Positions 1 to 7,859 of a DNA stretch of 64,000 nucleotides are shown here, piece by piece; the stretch's first letter is position 1; each line of letters opens with the position of its first letter. Source of the stretch: Actinomycetospora sp. TBRC 11914 (lineage in GTDB: Bacteria; Actinomycetota; Actinomycetes; Mycobacteriales; Pseudonocardiaceae); NCBI RefSeq assembly GCF_012933465.1, contig NZ_JABBND010000002.1, positions 186,001 through 250,000 of the forward strand, given 5' to 3'. The position numbers and the translations under genes were made by a program. The notes beneath the pieces are model-generated. The model was not told the origin of the DNA and did not search any database. It saw only the letters and a program-made list of their open reading frames with translations.

Positions 1-360
1 TTCAGCCCCGAGGCGCTGGCCACCCCCGACCATCCCGGGGTGGCCTACGCGCGGCGGCGGCTGCTGACCGACGACCCCCGCGTGGTCGCGGAGTGCTGGG
101 ACGCCATGGCCTCCCACGACCTGCGGGAGGCCCTCGGCGGCATCCACGCCCCCACCACCGTCGTCGCCGCGTCCGGCGACGCCTCCGTGCCCCCGGCCGC
201 GATGCGGGCGGTCGCGGAGCGCGTCCCCGACGCCCGGTACGTCGAGATCGCGGGCCCGCACATCGTCGTCCTCGAGAACGCCGCCGCCTTCGCCCGGGTG
301 CTCGAGGAGCACCGGTCGCGGGTCGGGGCGCGGGTGGGGTCGGGCCGCCATGGATCGTGA
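1..360 (+). CDS. alpha/beta hydrolase, C-terminal part (cut by window edge)
   Basis: The reading frame is already open at base 1 and ends at the TGA at 358-360, so only about 119 C-terminal residues are visible. They match the end of an alpha/beta hydrolase: a cap-like helix, then a strand with VVAASGDASVPP that supplies the acidic residue of the triad, and GPHIVVLEN that supplies the final His. The nucleophile elbow lies outside the window. The stop overlaps the start of the following IclR gene by 11 bases, so the two are probably co-transcribed. The fold call is good, but the substrate cannot be told. Confidence 0.75.
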   Translation, partial: FSPEALATPDHPGVAYARRRLLTDDPRVVAECWDAMASHDLREALGGIHAPTTVVAASGDASVPPAAMRAVAERVPDARYVEIAGPHIVVLENAAAFARVLEEHRSRVGARVGSGRHGS

Positions 361-1117
361 TCCCGTCGGTAAGGCGCTGACGGTGCTGCTCGCGCTCGCC
401 GACCGGCCCACCGCGCCGTGGAGCGTCCGGCAGTTCGCCCGCGAGCTCGACACGTCGCCCGCGACGATCCACCGGATCTTCTCGACGTTCGAGACGCGCG
501 ACCTGCTGGCCCGCGACGACGACGGCGCCTACCGGCCCGGCGCGGGGCTCTTCCGGCTGTGTCGCGCGGTGCAGGACAACCTGTCGCCGGTGGGCCTCGC
601 CCACCGGCACCTCGAGGCGCTGGCGCGCGACTCCGGGGAGGCCGCGCTGTTCGGCGCCTACGAGCCGACCCGGCACGAGATGATGTTCGTCGACGTCGTG
701 CAGTCGACGCATCCCCTGCACTACGACGTCGGGGTCTACCGCTGGATCCCCGTCCACGCGGGCGCGACGGGGCTCGCGATCCTGGCGTTCCTGCCCGAGG
801 CCGAGCGGGCCGAGGTGTACCGCCATGGGCTGCCGTCGGTCACGGCGGCCACGCTGACCTCCGAGGAGGCCGTGGAGCGGGAGTGCGCCCGCATCCGCGA
901 GCGCGGCTACGCGATCTCGGCGGGCCAGCGTCTCGGCGGGGCCGTCGGGATCGCCGCGCCGGTCTTCGAGGGCCCCGGCCGGGTCCTCGGCGACATCGCC
1001 GTCACCGTCCCGGACCAGCGCTTCGAGCCCTCGTGGGAGGAACCGCTGGCCGAGGCGGTGCTGGCGACGGCGAGCCGGGTCGGCGAGGAGCTGCAGAGGG
1101 GCGACGACCGTGGTTGA
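350..1117 (+). CDS. IclR family transcriptional regulator
   Basis: 255-residue protein of the normal IclR length. Residues about 5-60 form the winged helix-turn-helix (VRQFARELDTSPATIHRIFSTFE), and about 75-250 form the effector domain with VGVYRWIPVHAGATGLAILAFLP and an ERGYAISAGQR segment. Proteins of this family usually control aromatic or organic-acid catabolic operons and bind a small carboxylate ligand. It starts inside the end of the hydrolase gene and is followed after about 25 bases by the CoA-transferase, so it probably controls the block that runs to 6477. A binding site was not identified. Confidence 0.9.
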   Translation: MDRDPVGKALTVLLALADRPTAPWSVRQFARELDTSPATIHRIFSTFETRDLLARDDDGAYRPGAGLFRLCRAVQDNLSPVGLAHRHLEALARDSGEAALFGAYEPTRHEMMFVDVVQSTHPLHYDVGVYRWIPVHAGATGLAILAFLPEAERAEVYRHGLPSVTAATLTSEEAVERECARIRERGYAISAGQRLGGAVGIAAPVFEGPGRVLGDIAVTVPDQRFEPSWEEPLAEAVLATASRVGEELQRGDDRG

Positions 1118-1142
1118 GCGTCCGCACACGTCGGGAGGACAC

Positions 1143-2327
1143 GTGGTCGATCCATCAGCCGGTCCGGAGGGCTCCGGTCCGCTCCGGGGCATCGTCGTGG
1201 TCGACCTGACCCAGCACCTGGCCGGGCCGTTCGCCACCCAGATCCTCGGTGACCTCGGGGCCCGCGTCATCAAGGTCGAGCCGCCCTCCGGCGACCCGAC
1301 CCGGTTCATCGGGCCGCACTTCGTCGACGGCGACAGCGCCTACTACCTCAGCGTCAACCGCAACAAGGAGAGCGTCGTCATCGACCTCAAGACCGAGGCG
1401 GGCCGGGACTCCCTGCTCCGCCTGGTCGACGCGGCCGACGCGGTGGTGGAGAACTTCCGGCCCGGCACGCTCGAGAAGCTCGGCGTCGGCGCCGACCTGC
1501 TGCGCGCCCGCAACCCGCGGTTGGTCGTCACCTCGCTGACCGGGTTCGGGCTCGACGGCCCGTACCGCGACCGGCCCGCGTTCGACATGATCGTGCAGGC
1601 GCTCGGCGGCGGCATGTCGCTCACCGGCGAGATCGGGGGCAGCCCGGTGCGCTCCGGGCTCCCCATCGGCGACCTGTGCGCCGGCATGAACGCCGCGCTG
1701 GTCACCCTGGCCGGTCTGCTGCGTGCCGAGCGGGCGGACGAGGGCTCGCGCGCGGACGTCGCCATGCTCGACACCCAGGTCTCCCTGCTGAGCTACGTGG
1801 CCAGCTACTACCTGGCCGGCGGGGAGGTCCCCGGCCTCCAGGGTCGCCAGCACATGAGCATCCCGACCTACCGGGCCCTGCAGTGCGCCGACCGCGACAT
1901 CGTCATCACCGCCAACACCCCGCGCATGTGGGTCGGGCTGTGCCGGGCGCTGGACCTCCCCGCCCTGCCCGACGACCCCCGGTTCGCCACCAACGACGAC
2001 CGACGGGCACACCGCGTCGAGCTGGCGGCCCTCCTGGAGCCCGCCGCCCGGCGACTCACCGCCGCGGAGCTGCTGGCACGACTGGCGGCAGAGGGCGTCC
2101 CGTCGGCGCCGATCAACACCGTCGACGCCACCCTCGCCGACCCCCAGGTCCGGGCCCGCGGCATGGTCGTCGAGCAGCCCCGGGGCGACGCGACCCTGCG
2201 TGCCGTGGGGAACCCACTCAAGATCTCCGACGGACGTCGGGAGCACCGGGCGCCGCCGCGCCTCGGCGAGGACACCGACGAGGTCCTCGGCACGCTCGCG
2301 GGACGACCCGCGCGGAGCGCGTCGTGA
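1143..2327 (+). CDS. class III CoA-transferase (CaiB/BaiF family)
   Basis: 394 residues if GTG at 1143 is used. This start is preferred to the GTG at 1110 because GGGAGGA lies about 7 bases upstream. The N-terminus GIVVVDLTQHLAGPFATQILGDLGARVIKVEPP and the DPTRFIG segment are typical of the family, as are NRNKESVVIDLK and ENFRPGTLEKLG, the latter lying near the usual catalytic-Asp region. Family members move CoA from a donor thioester to a carboxylic acid. Placed just ahead of UbiX and UbiD genes, it probably activates the pathway acid. The acid itself is unknown. Confidence 0.92.
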   Translation: MVDPSAGPEGSGPLRGIVVVDLTQHLAGPFATQILGDLGARVIKVEPPSGDPTRFIGPHFVDGDSAYYLSVNRNKESVVIDLKTEAGRDSLLRLVDAADAVVENFRPGTLEKLGVGADLLRARNPRLVVTSLTGFGLDGPYRDRPAFDMIVQALGGGMSLTGEIGGSPVRSGLPIGDLCAGMNAALVTLAGLLRAERADEGSRADVAMLDTQVSLLSYVASYYLAGGEVPGLQGRQHMSIPTYRALQCADRDIVITANTPRMWVGLCRALDLPALPDDPRFATNDDRRAHRVELAALLEPAARRLTAAELLARLAAEGVPSAPINTVDATLADPQVRARGMVVEQPRGDATLRAVGNPLKISDGRREHRAPPRLGEDTDEVLGTLAGRPARSAS

Positions 2328-2959
2328 GCGGACCGGCGACGAACGGCCGGCCCGAGCGGCTCGTCGTCGGCATCTCCGGGTCCAGCGCGCCCCAGCTCGG
2401 GGCCACTGTGCTCCGCGCCCTGCAGGCCGTCCCCTCGGTCGAGACCCACCTGGTGCTCTCGGCCGGCGCGCGCCGCAGCATCCCCGCCGAGATGGGCGTG
2501 GGCCCGGAGGCCCTCGAGGCCATGGCCGACGTCGTCCACCGCCCGGAGGACCTGGGTGCGGCCGTCTCCTCCGGGTCGTTCCGGACGCTCGGGATGGTCA
2601 TCGTGCCCTGCTCGATGCGCACCCTGGCGGCGGTCGCGACCGGCAACACGACCGACCTGCTCACCCGGGCCGCCGACGTCTGCCTCAAGGAGCGCCGCCG
2701 GCTGGTGCTGGTCACCCGGGAGACGCCGCTGAACCTCGTGCACCTGCGCAACATGGAGACCGTCACGCTCGCGGGCGGGGTCGTGCTGCCGCCCGTCCCC
2801 GCGTTCTACCACCAGCCGCGGACGATCCAGGACCTCCTGGACCACACCGCCGGCAAGGTCCTCGACCTGTTCGACCTGCCCCACGTCCTCTACCGCCGGT
2901 GGACCGGCACGCCGGAATCGGCGGAGGTCCGGGAAGGCGTGGCGGATGCTCCCCGATGA
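2324..2959 (+). CDS. UbiX-like flavin prenyltransferase
   Basis: 211 residues from a GTG that overlaps the CoA-transferase stop (GTGA). The N-terminal VVGISGSSAPQLG is the flavin-phosphate loop. VIVPCSMRTLAAVATGNTT and the following LTRAADVCLKERRRLVLVTRETPLN are hallmark UbiX/Pad1 segments. The enzyme joins dimethylallyl (phosphate or pyrophosphate) to reduced FMN to make prenyl-FMN, the cofactor of UbiD decarboxylases. A UbiD gene lies five genes on at 5011, so the pair very probably work together in the cytoplasm. Translational coupling to the gene before it supports a single operon. Confidence 0.93.
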   Translation: MSGPATNGRPERLVVGISGSSAPQLGATVLRALQAVPSVETHLVLSAGARRSIPAEMGVGPEALEAMADVVHRPEDLGAAVSSGSFRTLGMVIVPCSMRTLAAVATGNTTDLLTRAADVCLKERRRLVLVTRETPLNLVHLRNMETVTLAGGVVLPPVPAFYHQPRTIQDLLDHTAGKVLDLFDLPHVLYRRWTGTPESAEVREGVADAPR

Positions 2960-3419
2960 GGTCCTCGCGCTGCTCGCCGGCCGACCGGTCCCCGGCCGGT
3001 GGGACCCGGTGATCCCGCTGCTCACCACCGACCCCGACGGCGTCCCCCGGATCTGTCTGCTGTCCCGCGCCGAGCTCGACGTGGGACGGCACGTCGTGCG
3101 GTGCGCGGTCCGGAGCCGGCGGACCTCGGCGAACCTGCGGCGCGGCGGCCCCGCGGTGCTGCTGGTGGTGGGCGCGACGACGAGCTTCTCGGTGCGGGCC
3201 CGCGTGGGGCGCACCGTCCACGACGACGGCGGTCTCGGTGCCGAGCTCGTCGTCACCGAGGTCGAGGCGGACAGCCTCGGCATCCCCCTGAGGTCCATGG
3301 GCTTCCAGGTCGACGAGGGCCTCGCCCGCGCCGAGCGCTGGGACGACAACGAGGCGCTGTTCGCGCGGCTGGCCACCCCGGAGGCGGCCGCGCTCGGCGG
3401 AGAGGAGACGTCGGCATGA
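2946..3419 (+). CDS. split-barrel flavin-type protein (pyridoxamine phosphate oxidase-like)
   Basis: 157 residues; the ATG at 2946 overlaps the ubiX-like gene by 14 bases. The predicted alternation of strands (WDPVIPLLTTDPDGVPRICLLSRAELD, HVVRCAVRSRRTSANLRRGGPAVLLVV, FSVRARVGRTV) fits the PNPOx-like FMN-binding split barrel. Such proteins are often flavin reductases or F420/FMN-binding oxidoreductases. In this operon it could supply reduced FMN for prenylation or protect prenyl-FMN, but that is speculation. Family assignment is moderate and the reaction is unknown. Confidence 0.65.
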   Translation: MLPDEVLALLAGRPVPGRWDPVIPLLTTDPDGVPRICLLSRAELDVGRHVVRCAVRSRRTSANLRRGGPAVLLVVGATTSFSVRARVGRTVHDDGGLGAELVVTEVEADSLGIPLRSMGFQVDEGLARAERWDDNEALFARLATPEAAALGGEETSA

Positions 3420-4567
3420 GCACCACCACGGAGTCCCCGACGCGCGGCGCGGTCGCCGTCGTCGGGGTCGGCAGCACCGCGCAGGGACAGTTCCCCGGCC
3501 GGTCGGCCAACGAGATCGCCGTCGAGGCGATCGAGCTGGCGCTCGCCGACGCCGGCCTCGAGAAGTCCGACGTCGACGGTCTGATCACGTGCCAGAACCT
3601 GCGGTCGCGGGCCGGTACGGACGAGCAGATCGGCCTGCTCGCCGGCCTGAACCCCGCCTTCAGCGCCACCCTCGACTACGGGACCGGCAACTTCTCGCTC
3701 CACCTCGCCGTCATGGCCGTGACCTCGGGTCTCGCCTCGACGATCGTGCTCTGCTACGGGACCAACCAGCGCTCGGCGAAGGCCGACTTCGGCGTGGCGG
3801 TCGGCGGCGGCGCCGACTTCGCCACGCTCAGCGGCCTGGTGCACGTGGCCGGGCCGGCCGCGATGGCCTTCCGGCGCCACCAGCACCTCTACGGCACGAC
3901 CGAGGAGCAGCTGGCCCACGTGGCCGTCGCGCAGCGGGAGTGGGCGCAGCGCAACCCGGCGGCCATCTTCCGGGACCCGCTGACCGTCGAGGACTACCTG
4001 GCCTCGCCCTACCTGGTCGCGCCGCTGCGGCGGCCCGACCTCACGATGATCTCCGACGGCGGTGCCGCCCTCGTCGTAACCAGTGCCGACCGGGCCCGCG
4101 ACCGTCCGAAGTCCCCCGTCTACGTGCTCGGCATGGCCGAGCAGACGGCGCTGCGCGGGGACGCGAACCCGGACAACCTGACGCGGCCGTGGCTGGGCGA
4201 CGTGGCGGGTCGGCTGTGGTCGTCCTCGGGCGTGCGGCCCGACGACGTCGACCTCCTCTACATCCAGGACGCCACGTCGGTCTGGGTGCTGCAGATGCTC
4301 GAGTGGTACGGCTTCTGCAAGCTCGGGGAGGGCGGCCCGTTCCTGGCCGAGGGCCGCACGCGCCCGGGTGGCTCCCTGCCCGTCAACACCAACGGCGGCC
4401 AGCTCTCGGAGAGCTACATGTGGGGGTGGCTGCACCTCTGCGAGGCAGTCCGTCAGCTGCGCGGCGAGTGCGGCGACCGGCAGGTCGCGTCGCCGAGCAT
4501 CGCCGTCGACTGCTCGTCCCACGACTTCCTGAAGGGAGCGGCGTCGATCCTCTCGACGCACCAGTGA
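3416..4567 (+). CDS. SCP-x/Ltp2-like thiolase-family protein
   Basis: 383 residues, ATGA overlap with the gene before. Thiolase fold: AVVGVGSTAQGQFPGRSANEIAVEAIELALADAGL at the N-terminus, a core helix after residue 87 (DYGTGNFSLHLAVMAV) and a C-terminal GGSLPVNTNGGQLSESYMWG. The usual nucleophilic Cys of degradative thiolases is not seen at the start of the core helix. Together with the NTNGG motif this matches the lipid-transfer-protein/Ltp2 subgroup, whose members work with a DUF35 partner and catalyse retro-aldol or atypical thiolytic cleavage of CoA esters. The next gene is exactly such a DUF35 protein. Confidence 0.88.
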   Translation: MSTTTESPTRGAVAVVGVGSTAQGQFPGRSANEIAVEAIELALADAGLEKSDVDGLITCQNLRSRAGTDEQIGLLAGLNPAFSATLDYGTGNFSLHLAVMAVTSGLASTIVLCYGTNQRSAKADFGVAVGGGADFATLSGLVHVAGPAAMAFRRHQHLYGTTEEQLAHVAVAQREWAQRNPAAIFRDPLTVEDYLASPYLVAPLRRPDLTMISDGGAALVVTSADRARDRPKSPVYVLGMAEQTALRGDANPDNLTRPWLGDVAGRLWSSSGVRPDDVDLLYIQDATSVWVLQMLEWYGFCKLGEGGPFLAEGRTRPGGSLPVNTNGGQLSESYMWGWLHLCEAVRQLRGECGDRQVASPSIAVDCSSHDFLKGAASILSTHQ

Positions 4568-4986
4568 TGACCACCGACTACGCCGGGCCCCTGCCCGACA
4601 CCACCGATCCCCTCACCGGCCCGCACTGGGCAGCCGCGCGCGACGGCCGGCTCGCCGCCCAGTGCTGCGCCCGCTGCGGCGCCCTGCGCTGGCAGCCGGC
4701 CCCGATCTGCCCCGAGTGCCTCCAGGCCGGTGGCGACTGGGTCGACCTCGCGGGCACCGGCACGATCTGGAGCTTCGCGGTCTACCACCGGGCAATGGGC
4801 CCGGCCTTCCGTGACGCGGTGCCCTACACCGTCGCCATGGTCGAGCTCGACGAGGGCCCGCGCATGGTCGGCATGCTCACCGACGCCGCCGACGACGGCT
4901 CGGACGTCACCATCGGCCAGCGGGTCCGGGCCTCCTACGAGCCGGTCACCGACGACGTCACCCTGGTGCGCTGGGTGCGCGCCTGA
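4567..4986 (+). CDS. DUF35 (rubredoxin-like Zn ribbon plus OB-fold) thiolase partner
   Basis: 139 residues; the start overlaps the thiolase stop (TGATG). The N-terminal third holds two Cys pairs (QCCARCG and ICPECLQ) that would bind one zinc. The rest (GTGTIWSFAVYHRAMGPAF, YTVAMVELDEGPRMVGML, VRASYEPVTDDVTLVRW) is the OB fold. DUF35 proteins form complexes with SCP-x/Ltp2-type thiolases, as ChsH2 with Ltp2 in steroid degradation and BbsA with BbsB in toluene degradation. The direct coupling to such a thiolase supports a heteromeric C-C lyase. Confidence 0.9.
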   Translation: MTTDYAGPLPDTTDPLTGPHWAAARDGRLAAQCCARCGALRWQPAPICPECLQAGGDWVDLAGTGTIWSFAVYHRAMGPAFRDAVPYTVAMVELDEGPRMVGMLTDAADDGSDVTIGQRVRASYEPVTDDVTLVRWVRA

Positions 4987-5010
4987 CCCTGCGGCGAGGA
5001 GGCCGAGAGC

Positions 5011-6477
5011 ATGGAGTTCCGCGACTACCGCGCCTATCTCGACGAGGTCGAGCGGGCCGGCGAGCTGCGCGTCGTGCGCGGCGCCGATCTCAAGACCGAC
5101 GTCGGCGGCATCACGGAGATCACGGCGTGGTCGCCCGAGCACCCGGTGGTCCTGTTCGACGAGATCGACGGCTACCCGGCGGGCAGGCGCATCGCCGTCC
5201 ACTCCTTCGACTCCTACCGGCGCATGCAGCTCGTCTACGGCTTCCCGGACGGGCTGCGCGGCCGCGCCCTCACCGAGTGGTGGGCCGACCGGCTCGACGT
5301 CGCGGCGTCGTCCCCGCCGGTCACGCCGGTCGAGGTGGAGACCGGGCCGGTCATGGAGAACGTCCTCACCGGCGACGACGTCGACCTGCACCTGTTCCCC
5401 GCCCCGATGTGGCACGAGCTCGACGGCGGGCCCTACCTCGCCACCGGCGGTGCCTCGGTGCTGCGCGATCCCGACACCGGGGCCCTCAACGCCGGGTGCT
5501 ACCGCGGCATGGTCTACGACCGCCACACCATCGGGCACCACCTCGCCGGCGGGCACCACGGGCAGGTCATCCGCGACAAGTACTTCGAGCGCGGCGAGAA
5601 CTGCCCGATCGTCATCAGCCTGGGCAACGATCCGTCGTTCACCCTCGCGGCCGCCGAGAACGTCGGGTTCGGGCAGGACGAGCTGGAGTTCGGGGGCTTC
5701 CTGCGGGGCGCGCCCTACGAGGTGGTCCGCGGCCCGCTGACCGGCCTGCCGTTCCCGGCCGGCGCCGAGGCCGTCCTCGAGGGCGAGATCCTCCACCCGG
5801 ACGCGGAGCCGAAGCGCTCCGAGGGCCCGTGGGGGGAGGGCCTGGGGTACTACGCCGCCGCGTTCGACCAGCCCGCCGTCCGCGTGCACGCGATCTACCA
5901 CCGCGACGATCCGATCGTCCTCGGCGAGCCGACCCTGCGGTTCCGGAACCGGGGTGGGGCCGGAGGCTTCGCCCAGACCGCGCGCCGCCTGCACATGCTG
6001 CGCCGCTCCGGCCTCGAGGGAATCCGGGGCGTGGGGCAGGTCGGCCCCTTCCTCGTCATCTCGCTCAAGCAGCACTATGCGGGGCACGTCATGCGCGTGG
6101 CCGACTACGCCATGGCGGGCCTCGCCGACCGGCCGCCGCGCTACCTGGTCATGGTCGACGACGACATCGACCCGACGAACCCCACGCTGGTCAACTGGGC
6201 GATCTCCACGCGCGTCGACCCCGCCGCCCAGATCCACATCGAGCGGGAGAGGTGGTGCAACGTCATCAACCCCGCCGGGCTCACCCCGGAGAAGCGCCGC
6301 ATCGAGGACTACACCCTCGGCACCACGATCATCGACGCCTGCAAGCCCTTCCGGTGGCGCCGGCACTGGGACGCCATGTTCCACCGCAGCGACATCGACG
6401 AGGACCTGCGCGTCCGCCTCGCGACCCGGTGGGAGAGCGAGCTCGGGGACCTCGTCACCGCGCCCCGACCGATCTGA
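5011..6477 (+). CDS. UbiD-family prenyl-FMN-dependent decarboxylase
   Basis: 488 residues, the family's usual length, with GGCGAGGAGG before the ATG. Starts with the typical FRDYRAYLDEVERAGEL. The central part carries GCYRGMVYDRHTIGHHLAGG and VISLGNDPSF. The two acidic motifs of the active site are present: AEAVLEGEI (Glu253, Glu257) and EGPWGE (Glu271, Glu276). The C-terminal third has VDDDIDPTNPTLVNWAISTRVDP. These enzymes reversibly (de)carboxylate aromatic or alpha,beta-unsaturated acids with prenyl-FMN, supplied here by the UbiX-like protein at 2324. The substrate is unknown; position next to a CoA-transferase leaves open whether it acts on an acid or a CoA ester. Confidence 0.93.
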   Translation: MEFRDYRAYLDEVERAGELRVVRGADLKTDVGGITEITAWSPEHPVVLFDEIDGYPAGRRIAVHSFDSYRRMQLVYGFPDGLRGRALTEWWADRLDVAASSPPVTPVEVETGPVMENVLTGDDVDLHLFPAPMWHELDGGPYLATGGASVLRDPDTGALNAGCYRGMVYDRHTIGHHLAGGHHGQVIRDKYFERGENCPIVISLGNDPSFTLAAAENVGFGQDELEFGGFLRGAPYEVVRGPLTGLPFPAGAEAVLEGEILHPDAEPKRSEGPWGEGLGYYAAAFDQPAVRVHAIYHRDDPIVLGEPTLRFRNRGGAGGFAQTARRLHMLRRSGLEGIRGVGQVGPFLVISLKQHYAGHVMRVADYAMAGLADRPPRYLVMVDDDIDPTNPTLVNWAISTRVDPAAQIHIERERWCNVINPAGLTPEKRRIEDYTLGTTIIDACKPFRWRRHWDAMFHRSDIDEDLRVRLATRWESELGDLVTAPRPI

Positions 6478-6492
6478 GTCTCCCGGAGGGGG

Positions 6493-7710
6493 TCAGAGCT
6501 CGGCGTCGTCCGCGGGCGCGACGAGGGCCAGGGCCAGCAGCAGGCGGTCGCGGGCGTCGGCGAGACGGCGGCCGGTGAGGGACTCGAGGCGGGAGAGCCG
6601 GTACATCACGGTGTTGCGGTGGCAGAAGAGGACGCCGGCCGCGCGCGACGGCGAGCCGTCGGCGTCGAGCACCGCCCGCAGCGTCGCCAGCAGGGTGTCG
6701 CGCTCGGGCTCCGGCAGGTCGAGCAGGCCACCCAGCGCCGCGCGGCGCAGCCGGGGCACGAGGTCCGGCGCCTCGGCGAGGAGGGCCTCGGGGAGCCGGT
6801 CGTCGAGCCCGGCCGCCCCGCCGGTCCCGGCCGGCAGCGTCCGGGCCGCCAGGCGGGCCCACCGGTGCGCGACGTGCAGCCGGGCCAGCCCGCGGACCGG
6901 CGGCGACACCCCGACCGGCACCGAGGTCCGCCGGGCGAGGGCGTCGACGACGGCCGGGAGGGCCGCGGCGGCGTCCTCGGGGGGCACGACCACGCCGACG
7001 ACCTCGGCCGAGCGCACGTGCCACAGCGACGGGGCGATCCCCGCGAGCGCCTCGGCGGGACCCGGGAGCGGGTCGTCGACGGTCTCGCCGGTCGGCGCGA
7101 CGACGCAGAGCAGCTCGGCGTCCTCGGGCACGTCGAGCAGGCGGGCGGCGTCGCGGGCGAGCGCCGGCTCGTGACCCCGCCCGGCGAGCAGCGCCTCGAG
7201 CACCGACCAGCGGCGGCCGAGCTCGAGCCCGCGCAGGCGTGTCTCCTCGCGGCGGTAGGAGTCGACGAGGCGGTCGGAGCTGGCGTCGAGGATCCGCCAC
7301 ACGTCGTCGGCCACCACCAGCAGCGCCGCGTCGTGGGCCCCGGCGAACCGGGTGCGCGAGACCTCCCGCATCCGCTCCCACACCAGCCGCCCGCACTGGC
7401 GGTAGGCGCGCAGCACCACCTCGAGGGGCACGCCCTGGCGGGCCCGGCGCCGACCGGTGTCGACGGTGAGGGCCGCGGCGTCGGCGCCGGCCGGCAGGTC
7501 GCCGGCGAGCTGGGTGAGCAGCCGCTCGAGGCTCGCCCGGCAGGTGGCCCGGAGATCGTCGCGGACGTCGAGCAGCTCGTAGACGTCCTCGCGCTCCAGG
7601 ATGCGCGCGGCCAGCCGGTCGGCGAGGTCGTCGACGTCCTCCAGGAGCGCCCGGCACAGGACCGTCAGCGCCTGCCGGGGAGAGCCCGTCGGGACGGTCG
7701 GGACGGCCAT
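6493..7710 (-). CDS. PucR/CdaR-type transcriptional regulator
   Basis: 405 residues from ATG at 7710. The N-terminal two thirds is all-helical with VSRTRFAGAHDAALLVVADDVWRILDASSDRLVDSYRREETR. The C-terminal PucR-type HTH is clear: SRAAGVLFCHRNTVMYRLSRLESLTGRRL. The family controls purine, aromatic and amine catabolism. It lies convergent to the UbiD gene and divergent from the MHS transporter, so it may activate or repress that transporter through the 149-base gap at 7711-7859, and could also act on the degradation operon. Confidence 0.88.
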   Translation of the reverse strand: MAVPTVPTGSPRQALTVLCRALLEDVDDLADRLAARILEREDVYELLDVRDDLRATCRASLERLLTQLAGDLPAGADAAALTVDTGRRRARQGVPLEVVLRAYRQCGRLVWERMREVSRTRFAGAHDAALLVVADDVWRILDASSDRLVDSYRREETRLRGLELGRRWSVLEALLAGRGHEPALARDAARLLDVPEDAELLCVVAPTGETVDDPLPGPAEALAGIAPSLWHVRSAEVVGVVVPPEDAAAALPAVVDALARRTSVPVGVSPPVRGLARLHVAHRWARLAARTLPAGTGGAAGLDDRLPEALLAEAPDLVPRLRRAALGGLLDLPEPERDTLLATLRAVLDADGSPSRAAGVLFCHRNTVMYRLSRLESLTGRRLADARDRLLLALALVAPADDAEL

Positions 7711-7859
7711 CCGGGAAGCATGCCGTGCTACGCGCTGTGCGGTCCACGTCACATGTTGTGCTCCGCGCCCATACCGCGGGCGGGCTCCTCCGACGAGGCT
7801 GGGCGGGTCCCGATCGGCCCACCAGGGCCCCGCAGCGCCGCGGGGGGAAGGAACCGGAC

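Noticed and set aside
1110-1142. Earlier GTG start for the CoA-transferase
   Set aside because: It overlaps the IclR stop and has no ribosome site, whereas GTG 1143 has GGGAGGA and fits the family start.
1868-4561. A minus-strand open frame of 897 codons
   Set aside because: It is antisense to the CoA-transferase, UbiX-like and thiolase genes and has no recognisable domain or start signal.
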